In this document: one piece after another, positions 9,101 to 17,384 of the stretch | Position numbering within the stretch: position 1 is the stretch's first letter | How the letters are laid out: each line of letters begins with the position of its first letter | Source of the DNA: Paenibacillus senegalensis JC66 | GTDB taxonomy: Bacteria; Bacillota; Bacilli; Paenibacillales; NBRC-103111 | Length of the DNA: 64,000 bases | NCBI RefSeq assembly: GCF_000285515.1 | Contig: NZ_HE610957.1 | Location: 1,665,151 to 1,729,150 of the forward strand | Reading direction: 5' to 3' | The notes under the pieces: generated by a model | What the model saw: only the letters and a program-made list of their open reading frames with translations | The model's database searches: none | Told to the model about the DNA's origin: nothing | Translations under genes and position numbers: made by a program

Positions 9101-9133
9101 CCAACGTCTCTGCTTTCCGGCAGGGACGTTTGG
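9101..9133. terminator. Terminator between the Gln-rich gene and the germination operon
   Basis: CCAACGTCTCTGC pairs with GCAGGGACGTTTGG over about 13 bp with one bulge and one G-U pair; the loop is 6 nt and TGTTTAA follows. It sits between convergent genes and could serve both. Confidence 0.75.
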
Positions 9134-9155
9134 TGTTTAATCCGGCAATGACTCG

Positions 9156-10253
9156 TCACCCAAGCTTGCGCGGGCGGAAAATATAAGATATGACGAGCAG
9201 CAGCAGCGGTATTAACGCGCCTATAAAGACTCCGAAATACCCGGTAAATTTATTCAGATTGTCGATTTCCACGAAATTATCAGGATAAACCACTATGACA
9301 AACAGAATGATTAACGGAAGATAATAGACATACCGGTTCCATTTTTGCGTGAGATGACTGACTCCGGCAGCGAAGTAAAAATAATAGTTCGCCGTGGTCA
9401 TGTAGATTTTGATCGTCCACAAAACGATAAACAGCAATTCGAACCGCTCGAGGAATGCACCCGGAATTTCGATTTGCTGGGCAAAGGAAAGAACCGGCCA
9501 CTGCAAGCGGGATACTTCTTCCACAGACATGCAGCCGATAACCATCGTTACCATCAAGAGATACAGCCCCATGGCGATGTAATAGCCGATCGCTCCCGCC
9601 TTCCACGCCTTTTGCGGATTAACCATGAAATTCGTCAGGATGAGCATGGATTCAAAGCCGAGTATGGAAAAGGGGACAACCTCCATAGACCGGAAAACCG
9701 GCCCCCATCCTTCATGAAAAACGGGACGCAAATTATCGAGATTAAAGTTGTTAAGGTTAAAAATAACGAGCAGCAAAAAAACAACGAGGGTTAAAGGAAT
9801 GAAGAGCTCTACCAGCCGAACCATTACATGCAGCCCGCCTGACGTCAAATAACCGACAAGCAGCAGAAACGGCAATATAATCGCGATCACCGGGGTTCTT
9901 TCCAACGCCAGCACTTTAATAAATTCCGCCATCATTCTTACGACCATCGAGCAGGTAAGCAGACAGTATCCTATAAATAAAATATTGATGATAGGACCGA
10001 TTACTTTTCCGGCAATCAGTGTAGTGATCTCATAAAATGTTTTCCCGGGAAATCTCCGGCACAAGCTTACATTGATTAAGACGACAAGCAGCCCAAGCAA
10101 GCTGGCCAAGAACAGGCCCTGCCAAACGTCGGGAGTTTGCGTCTTTTCCGCTATGCGTCTAGGCAAGCTTACAATTTCAACAGCGTATACGGTTGAGGCT
10201 ACCGTAAACACCGTTTGAATGGTGGAGATTTTTTCATGTCTCATGGAAGGCAA
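9156..10253 (-). CDS. Spore germination receptor subunit B (GerAB/GerKB family permease)
   Basis: Integral membrane protein of about 365 aa with around ten predicted helices, of the spore germination branch of the amino-acid permease superfamily. In spores this subunit sits in the inner membrane and recognises the germinant together with the A and C subunits. The N terminus (ISTIQTVFTVASTVYAVEIVSLPR) is typical. The start is uncertain: TTG at 10253 or ATG at 10244, neither with an ideal ribosome site; AAAGGAG lies inside the end of the C-subunit gene, suggesting coupling. It is last in the A-C-B operon. Confidence 0.9.
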   Translation of the reverse strand: MPSMRHEKISTIQTVFTVASTVYAVEIVSLPRRIAEKTQTPDVWQGLFLASLLGLLVVLINVSLCRRFPGKTFYEITTLIAGKVIGPIINILFIGYCLLTCSMVVRMMAEFIKVLALERTPVIAIILPFLLLVGYLTSGGLHVMVRLVELFIPLTLVVFLLLVIFNLNNFNLDNLRPVFHEGWGPVFRSMEVVPFSILGFESMLILTNFMVNPQKAWKAGAIGYYIAMGLYLLMVTMVIGCMSVEEVSRLQWPVLSFAQQIEIPGAFLERFELLFIVLWTIKIYMTTANYYFYFAAGVSHLTQKWNRYVYYLPLIILFVIVVYPDNFVEIDNLNKFTGYFGVFIGALIPLLLLVISYIFRPRKLG

Positions 10254-10258
10254 ATTGG

Positions 10259-11413
10259 CTATGACGGTCCAACTCCTTTGGAATAAGCTCCCGTTCGTTC
10301 CACCTCAACGTCCACCAGAACTTCAACCGGGATTTTGCTAAACATTTCGGGCCAGTTGTCCTTTACACGGTCCCAGGTTTTGGGATGATTCACTTTTAAT
10401 TTAGTGCGAAAATCGATAACATCCGCTTTTTCTTTTTTCTGAAGCTTGTTTAAAGAACGATGCACGGTTTCTTTGATTTCCTCTTGAACCGCTTTCTTGG
10501 CCGCTTGCAAGAACGATTCCTTCAGAAAATCCGCGGCTGCAGCCCTGCTTTCATTCATATTAAGACACGTCTTAATATGAAGCGTGAATGAAATGTCTTC
10601 TCCCTTTACATAAGGGGTAAGGGTACTCCTTACACTGTCAACCTCGAACGTCATCATATGATTCGTCCCCTTAGCCTCGGCTTTAATAACGGTCCCCTTC
10701 GTGTTCCCCAACATCCAGTTGATTCCGCTGACCTCCTCCCCACTCAGCCAGCCGGCAAATTTCTTCGTTTTACCATTGATCAGGGCCCCGCCTGCCACTC
10801 GATTGCTGCTATTGGCATGCACCCGCTGAATGACAAAATCAGCTCCCTGCGAAACACGGATGGACACTTCTCCCAATGTTATTTTTTCCGGTATTTTTGC
10901 ATTGGAATGGCTATTTTTAGATATATCCCTGAGGTTTACCGAAGGCAAGTCTTTATGCTTCCCCACGTTCTTCAACGCGTCTTTGGCGCTTCCCTCAATG
11001 ACCATCACAACAGAATTGCGGCTTGGCTTGTAAGAACGGATAAATGGATCCAGCAGCTGATCGATCCGCCAATTCGTTAAAGCCTGATCGCTAATTAAGA
11101 TAAGACGGATAAAATTGTACAGGGGAGCATGAGCTACCTGCTTCGCCTGTTCCCTGGAAGCAGATTGGATAGAGTCCTCGCTAACCGTTGTTATATTAGT
11201 GAATTCATTTTCATTGTTCCGCTGCGCTATTAAATGTTGATAAGTAAGCTGCAAAATATCTTGATCTACATCGATCGCAACGCCAAGAACAACGCTTAGT
11301 TCCTCAATTTCCCTGCTGTCCCAGCATCCGGAAAGCAGTGCGCAAACTATCCAGACGACAGCGCATTTCCGCAGCAGAGGAATATTCCCGGAACGAAAGA
11401 TGGAATATATCAT
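10259..11413 (-). CDS. Spore germination receptor subunit C (Ger(x)C lipoprotein)
   Basis: Lipoprotein of 384 aa with lipobox ALLSGCWDSREIEEL; CWD-x-REIEEL right after the lipidated Cys is characteristic of the GerAC family. It should be anchored to the outer face of the spore inner membrane as part of a GerABC receptor. It starts 6 bp after the A-subunit gene stop and ends 5 bp before the B gene. Family assignment is firm; the germinant is unknown. Confidence 0.93.
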   Translation of the reverse strand: MIYSIFRSGNIPLLRKCAVVWIVCALLSGCWDSREIEELSVVLGVAIDVDQDILQLTYQHLIAQRNNENEFTNITTVSEDSIQSASREQAKQVAHAPLYNFIRLILISDQALTNWRIDQLLDPFIRSYKPSRNSVVMVIEGSAKDALKNVGKHKDLPSVNLRDISKNSHSNAKIPEKITLGEVSIRVSQGADFVIQRVHANSSNRVAGGALINGKTKKFAGWLSGEEVSGINWMLGNTKGTVIKAEAKGTNHMMTFEVDSVRSTLTPYVKGEDISFTLHIKTCLNMNESRAAAADFLKESFLQAAKKAVQEEIKETVHRSLNKLQKKEKADVIDFRTKLKVNHPKTWDRVKDNWPEMFSKIPVEVLVDVEVERTGAYSKGVGPS

Positions 11414-11419
11414 ACGGCT

Positions 11420-12898
11420 CTACTTCCTTTTTCTGTCGGACATTGTTTCATCTTGGGTTTTTAATGTTAAGGAGCGTCTTTTCAACTGCTTGTATGGAAT
11501 GCGTACCAAGGCATCCTGCAGGTCTCTAAAACGGATAGGCGCTAAAGGAGCCATATAGGAAACACCGAAGCTCTTGAGCCGAACCATGTGGGCGCCGAGA
11601 AAAATAAACGACAGCATCACCCCATAGAGCCCATATATAGAGGCCGCAAGCATGATCGGAAAGCGCAGCAAACGTATGCCGATACTGCCGCTGTATTGCG
11701 GGCTCGCAAAGGATGAAATCGCCGTAAGCCCGACTACAATCACCATGAAGGAACTGACGATCGAAGCTTCAATAGCCGCTTGTCCGATGACGAGTCCGCC
11801 TACAATGCCAATTACCTGGCCAATGCCTTTGGGCAGCCGCAGACTTGCCTCGCGCAGGATTTCCAAGGACACCTCCATAATCAGGGCCTCGATCAGGACC
11901 GGAAAAGGGACACCTTGTCGCGAGGCTACAATCGACATAATCATTTCAGGCGGGATGAGTCCGGGGTGGAACGAGACCAGACTAATGTACAGGGAAGGCA
12001 AAAAGGTGGCCAGGAACATAGCCGCCAAACGAAGAAGACGGAAAAATGTTCCCAGCGGAAATCTTTCATAATAATCCTCCGGGGATTGGGCCAGCATCCA
12101 AAATGTCATCGGCGCGATCAGCACGAACGGCGTACCGTCCAGCATAATAACGACCCTCCCGCCCATTAAAGCACTTACTGCTATATCACAGCGTTCCGTC
12201 GCTTGAAGCTGCGGAAACGGGGACCATGAGGTTTCCTCAATTAATTGTTCCACGACCCCGGTATCGGGTACGTCATCGATATCGATGGATTGAATCCGTT
12301 TTTGGATATCCTGAACCAGCTCCGGGTTGGCGATATCAGCGATATAAACGACAGCCAATTGTCGCAAAGATCTGGTACCGACATGGTAGTTATCAATCTG
12401 CAAGCTAACATCCTTGATATAATTCCTAATCATGGCAAGGTTGCTTCCGATATCCTCGATAAAGCCTTGTCTTGGCCCTCTGGCCAAAGTTTCGGTGCTC
12501 GGTTCTTCAACATTTCGGCTGGGAAACTTCCCGGTTTTGATAATCAGCGCCTCATCTAATCCATCAATAAGCCAGCAGGTATTCCCCGACATCATTTCCA
12601 GAACGCACTGGCTCAAGAAATCGCCCGTTTCGATCTCAACCGGCAGGGCTGTTGTCTGCAGAAATTGTTCTTTTAATATTCCCGGAGTTAACACATGCTT
12701 GTTGCCGCCGAGTCCCGCCTGCATGATCGTCTTGATGATTTGCTCATTAATAACTTGGATATCCGCAATACCTGAAAGATAGATAATCATGGTTTTAAAG
12801 CCGGACGGCCCTACAGCCAACTCCCTGAACACAGCATCGGAATAATGGCTTAGGGTGCGCTTTAAATATTGTGCGTTAGCTTCAAGCGTCCTTGCCAT
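11420..12898 (-). CDS. Spore germination receptor subunit A (GerAA family)
   Basis: First gene of the germination operon, 492 aa. The N-terminal soluble part (about residues 1-240) contains the hallmarks CWLIDGLDEALIIKTGKFPSR and EPSTETLARGPRQGFIED; the C-terminal half has about four to five membrane helices. The usual B. subtilis operon order is A-B-C, whereas here it is A-C-B. Translation start ATG with AGGAGG upstream. Such operons are normally expressed in the forespore; I could not pin a convincing sigma-G promoter in the 150 bp upstream. Confidence 0.94.
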   Translation of the reverse strand: MARTLEANAQYLKRTLSHYSDAVFRELAVGPSGFKTMIIYLSGIADIQVINEQIIKTIMQAGLGGNKHVLTPGILKEQFLQTTALPVEIETGDFLSQCVLEMMSGNTCWLIDGLDEALIIKTGKFPSRNVEEPSTETLARGPRQGFIEDIGSNLAMIRNYIKDVSLQIDNYHVGTRSLRQLAVVYIADIANPELVQDIQKRIQSIDIDDVPDTGVVEQLIEETSWSPFPQLQATERCDIAVSALMGGRVVIMLDGTPFVLIAPMTFWMLAQSPEDYYERFPLGTFFRLLRLAAMFLATFLPSLYISLVSFHPGLIPPEMIMSIVASRQGVPFPVLIEALIMEVSLEILREASLRLPKGIGQVIGIVGGLVIGQAAIEASIVSSFMVIVVGLTAISSFASPQYSGSIGIRLLRFPIMLAASIYGLYGVMLSFIFLGAHMVRLKSFGVSYMAPLAPIRFRDLQDALVRIPYKQLKRRSLTLKTQDETMSDRKRK

Positions 12899-13050
12899 GA
12901 TCGTCCTCCTCAGAAGCCTACCTGCGAATTTATATAGTAATTTGTGTTAAAAGCCAATTTAATATTCCAGCATTTTGAATTAATTCCATATTGAATCAAT
13001 CCGGTATTGATCAACAGGATGAAATAACGAGTCATGCAAAATCTTCTAGC

Positions 13051-13968
13051 TCATCCGTTTTGCCTCCAAGCCTCCCCGTTTAATTCATTGTTCATGGCTG
13101 CAGCAACTAATCCTCCCATGGAGGCGGCAGCTATCGCCTGATGCTGTCGCGATGCCGCATCCCCGGCGCTATAGACGCCCGGCACGCTCGTTTTCCCGAA
13201 CTCATCGGTGGCAACCATTCCTGTTTCTGTGATGCTGCAACCGATTTGCCGCGGCAAGTCCGATCCTATAACCAAGTCCGGTTTAAAAAAGATCCCCCTG
13301 CACGGAATTGCTGTTCCATCCTCGAGAACAACCCGTTGCACAATGCCGCCGCTGGATTCGATCTGGCGAATCGGCGAATCGAAGAGGGGTACCTGGTGCC
13401 GCTGCAGCTCTTCACGCTGGGCATCCGTGAGCTCATCGGGCCCATTGGTACAGATCGTAAAACGATTAGTCCATCCGGCAAGTACTGGAGCAAAATGCAT
13501 GAGCTCAGCTCCCTTGTTAATCACGACGAGCGGCTCGTCTCTCAGTTCCCAGCCATCGCAATACGGGCATACAAAAGCGCTAGTCCCATAAACCTCAGCC
13601 AGACCCGGAATGTTGAGCGGCCGATCCTTCATGCCGATGGCAAAAAGGACTTTTTTACATTCGAAAGTTGCTCCTCCGGCAGTTGAGATATGAAAATGCC
13701 CGTCTGTTCCCGCTATGGATACAGCTGTATCCGATGCGAAAGACACAGAAGGATAAGAACTGATTTCTTCCCTGGCGATTCGCCGAAATTCACCGGGGCT
13801 GATCCCGTCCCGGGTAAGGAAGCCATGGGTCTCGCGGGTGACAGCATTGCGGGGACGCCCCTCATCAATCACCTTGACCTGTTTCCTTGCTCTGCCGAGC
13901 ATGAGCGCGGCATTCAACCCCGCCGGCCCGCCTCCAATAATTACGACATCAAGAATTTGTTTAGTCAT
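13051..13968 (-). CDS. Thioredoxin-reductase-like NAD(P)/FAD oxidoreductase with CPYC motif
   Basis: Flavoprotein of 305 aa, cytosolic. The FAD-binding GGGPAG is at residues 12-17, the redox-active CPYC at 134-137, and the second FAD motif near the C terminus reads GVYSAGDAA. Length fits thioredoxin reductase, but the segment after CPYC that should hold the NADPH-binding GxGxxA reads VVINKGAELMHF, so the pyridine-nucleotide site is degenerate and the electron donor is open. I start at ATG 13968, which has GGAGG 9 nt upstream, not at the in-frame upstream codons. It follows an Rrf2 regulator by 53 bp and is probably co-transcribed with it. Confidence 0.87.
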   Translation of the reverse strand: MTKQILDVVIIGGGPAGLNAALMLGRARKQVKVIDEGRPRNAVTRETHGFLTRDGISPGEFRRIAREEISSYPSVSFASDTAVSIAGTDGHFHISTAGGATFECKKVLFAIGMKDRPLNIPGLAEVYGTSAFVCPYCDGWELRDEPLVVINKGAELMHFAPVLAGWTNRFTICTNGPDELTDAQREELQRHQVPLFDSPIRQIESSGGIVQRVVLEDGTAIPCRGIFFKPDLVIGSDLPRQIGCSITETGMVATDEFGKTSVPGVYSAGDAASRQHQAIAAASMGGLVAAAMNNELNGEAWRQNG

Positions 13969-14021
13969 TTTAATCGACCTCCATAGATCTATAATATCCA
14001 TAATTATGGCGCAAGAAGCCA

Positions 14022-14507
14022 TTACTTATTGCTAGCTTCCTGATTACAGCGCTTGAAAGCCTCATCGCAAACCGACTGAATCGTATGCTCCCTTAAGTAT
14101 TGATGAAGATGCTGTTCCGCGCCGTTCATCACTCTCTGAATCAAGCATTCGCATTTTTCCGGACGCTCCCGATTCTGCCCTGCAGCTCCTTCCTCCGCCA
14201 ACAGCCAATGCTGCTGTGAATTCGCATTCGAGCATTCGAACAGCTGCTGCCTTCCTTCGATCACTTGAACAACATCTAGAAATGTAATCTGTTCTGCCGG
14301 TCGTGCAAGCTCATAGCCGCCGTTCACCCCCGGCACAGCACGTACAATGCCGTCCTGTCTCAGCTTGGACATGATTTTGGATAAATAGCTTTCGGATACG
14401 CCAAGGGCCGCCGCTAATTCCTTGATTCCGACGTTGTGGCGACGCTCCGGTTGAGCCAAGTGGAGTAAAGCGTGCAGGGCATAATCTGTACTTTTGGAGT
14501 ACTGCAT
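14022..14507 (-). CDS. Rrf2 family transcriptional regulator
   Basis: DNA-binding protein of 161 aa. It begins MQYSKSTDYALHALLHLA with winged helix LAAALGVSESYLSKIMSKL and wing GGYELARP, the standard Rrf2 layout. Downstream lie four Cys residues (ECSNAN, KCECL, VCDEAF). Three Cys in this area hold an Fe-S cluster in IscR/NsrR, so redox or NO sensing is possible (inference). A GGGGGA-type ribosome site precedes ATG. It probably controls itself and the CPYC flavoprotein downstream. A 12-bp palindrome CCATAATTATGG at 13998-14009 lies between the two genes. Confidence 0.9.
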   Translation of the reverse strand: MQYSKSTDYALHALLHLAQPERRHNVGIKELAAALGVSESYLSKIMSKLRQDGIVRAVPGVNGGYELARPAEQITFLDVVQVIEGRQQLFECSNANSQQHWLLAEEGAAGQNRERPEKCECLIQRVMNGAEQHLHQYLREHTIQSVCDEAFKRCNQEASNK

Positions 14508-14622
14508 AGTTCCCTCCCCCTTCCAAAAAACTCACTCTTATTATGGACCTGCAATATCCACATTAAACGATTTGGCTCCAATTTTCAATGGCTAATTTAT
14601 CCGCGGCTTGCTAGCTTAATGT

Positions 14623-14652
14623 TTGACAGAAGCAGCCTTCATTGGCTATGAT
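14623..14652 (+). promoter_or_regulatory. Sigma-A promoter of the LacI-type gene
   Basis: TTGACA, 18-bp spacer, TATGAT, ending 46 bp before the start codon. Confidence 0.65.
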
Positions 14653-14698
14653 GAAGTAGTTCATTTTGGGCCCAAGAAGCTTAAGGGTGGTGTAAAAA

Positions 14699-15745
14699 TT
14701 GGCTACTTTAAAAGATATAGCTGAAAAAGTAGGGGTATCAATTTCAACCGTTTCACGGGTGCTGAATAATGACGATAGCAAAATAGTGAACGCCCTGACT
14801 AAAGAAAAAATACTGGCGACAGCTCAAGAGTTAGGATATCGGAACAACCGTTGGACACGGCGGTCTGGCAGAGATCACGACAAGAAGACTTCTGTAAGCA
14901 AACGCGCAGGGTGCATTATCTCTCTTCCTCAGGAGAATTATTCCTACCCGTATTTTTCGCTTGTATTGAAAGGGATCGAAAACGGACTGGCTGAGCGCGG
15001 TTACGGACTGGCCTTCATTCATACTCTTGACGAGTTACGGGATCCGTCCGTAAAGCAGCAGATCATTGAGGAGAGCCAAATAGACGGAGCTATCATTATT
15101 GAAGGGATTGACCCGCATATTTACGAACAGTTAAAGAAAAATATCCCGACGATTGTGGGAATTGATGTGAATGATCCGACAATCCCTACGGTTTCTTACG
15201 ATCGTATAGGCGCTTCCCAAGCAGCTGTTCGCCATCTAATTGCCCAAGGCCACCGTAAAATAGGCTTTATTGGGGGGCTAGGCCTGTCTGGAGACATTAC
15301 CCGTGAAAAGCGCTTCCGCGGGTACCGTTATGCTCTGCTGGAGGCGGGAATTGAGCTGGAAGACAATTGGGTTCTGAACGCAGGCTGGCAGATCGAAACA
15401 AGCTTTGAACTAATGAACCGGCTTGTTCAAGAGAAACGGAATGACCTGCCTTCTGCATTTTTTGTGGCAAGTGATGTCATGGCTATCTCAGCCATGCGAG
15501 CTGCTGCGGAAATGGGCATGCGAATCCCGGAGGATATTGCTTTTTTTGGAGTCGATAATATCGAAGTTTCCCAATATACTTCTCCTCCCCTATCCACTAT
15601 TCATGTACCGAAATATGAAATCGGCCAGATGGCGGCCTACTTATTAGCCGACTATCTAGAGTCGAAACTGACCTTCCCCATTAAGGCACTTCTGCCTTAT
15701 GAATTGAAACTTCGCGCTTCCTCCTTAACAAAACCCGCTCGATGA
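14699..15745 (+). CDS. LacI family transcriptional regulator of the alpha-galactosidase operon
   Basis: Repressor-type regulator of 348 aa. The N-terminal helix-turn-helix is MATLKDIAEKVGVSISTVSR, followed by hinge helix and a periplasmic-binding-protein-like effector domain (IGFIGGLGLSGDI; AFFGVDNIEVSQYTSPPLST). The start is TTG with AAGGGTGG upstream; no ATG fits. It faces the same way as the melA operon and is separated from it by its own terminator and a new promoter with operator-like symmetry, so it most likely represses melA and possibly itself. Effector unknown, probably an alpha-galactoside or product. Confidence 0.92.
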   Translation: MATLKDIAEKVGVSISTVSRVLNNDDSKIVNALTKEKILATAQELGYRNNRWTRRSGRDHDKKTSVSKRAGCIISLPQENYSYPYFSLVLKGIENGLAERGYGLAFIHTLDELRDPSVKQQIIEESQIDGAIIIEGIDPHIYEQLKKNIPTIVGIDVNDPTIPTVSYDRIGASQAAVRHLIAQGHRKIGFIGGLGLSGDITREKRFRGYRYALLEAGIELEDNWVLNAGWQIETSFELMNRLVQEKRNDLPSAFFVASDVMAISAMRAAAEMGMRIPEDIAFFGVDNIEVSQYTSPPLSTIHVPKYEIGQMAAYLLADYLESKLTFPIKALLPYELKLRASSLTKPAR

Positions 15746-15777
15746 GACTTGGGACACCGCGAACTGCGATTTTACAA

Positions 15778-15810
15778 ACAAAGAACCTGCCTGGTGGCCA
15801 GGTTCTTTGT
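15778..15810 (+). terminator. Terminator after the LacI-type gene
   Basis: ACAAAGAACCTG and CAGGTTCTTTGT make a perfect 12-bp stem with a 9-nt loop; the stem's own A/T end supplies the U-rich tail. Confidence 0.85.
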
Positions 15811-15861
15811 TATTTGCGGAATTTCTGAACAGAACTGTTTGACAAAAAGTTAACATTCTCA

Positions 15862-15931
15862 TTGACAAATTTGCCCCAATACGTATAAGATGTTTTTAGG
15901 AAAATTTGGGCTAAAATTTTACGCAAATTTT
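15862..15931 (+). promoter_or_regulatory. melA promoter with candidate LacI-type operator
   Basis: TTGACA at 15862-15867 and TATAAG at 15884-15889 (16-bp spacer) form a promoter. Overlapping the expected start site is an inverted repeat, AAAATTTG (15901-15908) and CAAATTTT (15924-15931), 15 bp apart; a further CAAATTTG lies at 15866-15873 between -35 and -10. These are plausible binding sites for the upstream LacI-type protein, by position and symmetry only. Confidence 0.55.
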
Positions 15932-15992
15932 TCTTGTGTTTGGGCTATCCCGTCCACTTCTCTTTACCTATTAACCATAAGGGGGAAATCGT

Positions 15993-17297
15993 GTGATCAA
16001 AGTGACAATTATAGGTGCAGGCAGTATCTTCACGAAAGAGATCGTCGTTGACATGACAAACATTCCGAATTTGGGAGACGAAGTGACTATTGGCTTAATC
16101 GATATCGATGCCGGCAGGCTGGATCTGGCCAAACAGCTGGTAGAGAAGATCGCTGCATCCTCAGGGAGGAAATGGAAAGTTGTTGCTTCTACGGATCGTA
16201 AGAACGTACTCCCGGGATCTCAATTTGTCATTAATCAAATTGAAGTTCACGGCCTGCAGACCGTAAAGTTCGAGTATGAGATTCCTTTGAAGTATGGTGT
16301 CAAGCAGTGTATCGGCGATACCCTCGGTCCTGGAGGATTGTTCAAAACACTTAGAACGCTGCCAGCATGGCTGGACATTATTAGGGATATTGAGAAGTAC
16401 TGCCCGGGATGCGTCATTCTCAACTACACCAACCCTATGTCAGCCGTCACGTTATCCACGATCAAAACAACACAGATACCGGTTGTCGGCTTATGCCATT
16501 CCATTCAAAATACCTCTTCACAGCTGGCACGCTATTTAGGTCTGCCGTATGCAGAACTGAAATGGAGAGCCGGCGGCATCAACCACATGTCATGGTTCGT
16601 TGAGCTTACTCATAACGGTCAGGATATGTATCCGCTGCTGAAAGAAAAGATGAAAAATCCGGATCTGCTAAGAAAAGATCCGGTACGGTTTGATGCCATG
16701 AATCACTTAGGCGCATTCGTATCCGAATCAAGCGGCCATTTCTCCGAGTACATTCCCTATTACCGTAAGCGCGAAGATCTGATTGAACGTCACTGTGGAA
16801 TTGGGTACAACGGCGGAACCGGATTCTACGCCAACAACTGGCCCAAGTGGAGACAAGAGAACGACGAGAAAATTGCGAGACGGATTTCCGGAGAGGAAGA
16901 AATCGGATTCGAATCCTCCAATGAATATGCCGCAATTATCATGGATGCGATGATTAACAATGAACCGAAAGTCATTTACGGGAATGTAGCCAATACCGGA
17001 CTGATAGAGAATTTACCGGACAGCGGCGTAGTTGAAGTCGCTTGTCTGATTGACGGGAACGGCATTCATCCGACTCACTTCGGGAAGCTTCCTGAGCATT
17101 TAGCTGCCCTCTGCCGCAGCAATATGGCATTCTTCGAACTCGCCGTGTCTGCGGTGCTCAACAACGACAAGGAAGCTGCGCTGCATGCGCTCATGATTGA
17201 TCCTTTGTCGGCGGCTGTGTGTTCCCTGGATGAAATCAAGGCCATGTTCGATGAACTCTATGAAGCAGAGAAGCCCTATATTGCTGAGCTTCACTAG
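15993..17297 (+). CDS. melA: Alpha-galactosidase MelA, glycoside hydrolase family 4
   Basis: Intracellular NAD- and Mn-dependent alpha-galactosidase, 434 aa. The Rossmann motif GAGS is at residues 8-11. The metal-site motif CHS is at 168-170 and the metal-binding His in GGINHM at 198. CHS is the signature of alpha-galactosidases within GH4, as opposed to CHG, CDMP or CNVP in other specificities. From memory it matches E. coli MelA closely along the whole length (DTLGPGG, NYTNPMS, EYAAIIMDAM, VEVACLIDGNGI). The GTG start has AAGGGGG upstream. It leads an operon with an ABC importer, MFS protein and sugar kinase, so it would hydrolyse an imported alpha-galactoside such as melibiose or a raffinose-type sugar. 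Confidence 0.93.
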   Translation: MIKVTIIGAGSIFTKEIVVDMTNIPNLGDEVTIGLIDIDAGRLDLAKQLVEKIAASSGRKWKVVASTDRKNVLPGSQFVINQIEVHGLQTVKFEYEIPLKYGVKQCIGDTLGPGGLFKTLRTLPAWLDIIRDIEKYCPGCVILNYTNPMSAVTLSTIKTTQIPVVGLCHSIQNTSSQLARYLGLPYAELKWRAGGINHMSWFVELTHNGQDMYPLLKEKMKNPDLLRKDPVRFDAMNHLGAFVSESSGHFSEYIPYYRKREDLIERHCGIGYNGGTGFYANNWPKWRQENDEKIARRISGEEEIGFESSNEYAAIIMDAMINNEPKVIYGNVANTGLIENLPDSGVVEVACLIDGNGIHPTHFGKLPEHLAALCRSNMAFFELAVSAVLNNDKEAALHALMIDPLSAAVCSLDEIKAMFDELYEAEKPYIAELH

Positions 17298-17384
17298 CTT
17301 CGGCAGTGCGTTAGACAGCATTTTGAAAGCGTTTGTAAGCTTGTCCTCATTTATAAATTTTTTCTTATATTAGGGGGTAATGTC

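Noticed and set aside
15993-17297. GH4 enzyme as an alpha-galacturonidase, given the nearby oligogalacturonate lyase
   Set aside because: The sequence matches MelA throughout and has the CHS motif of alpha-galactosidases; the lyase belongs to a different, opposite-strand operon.
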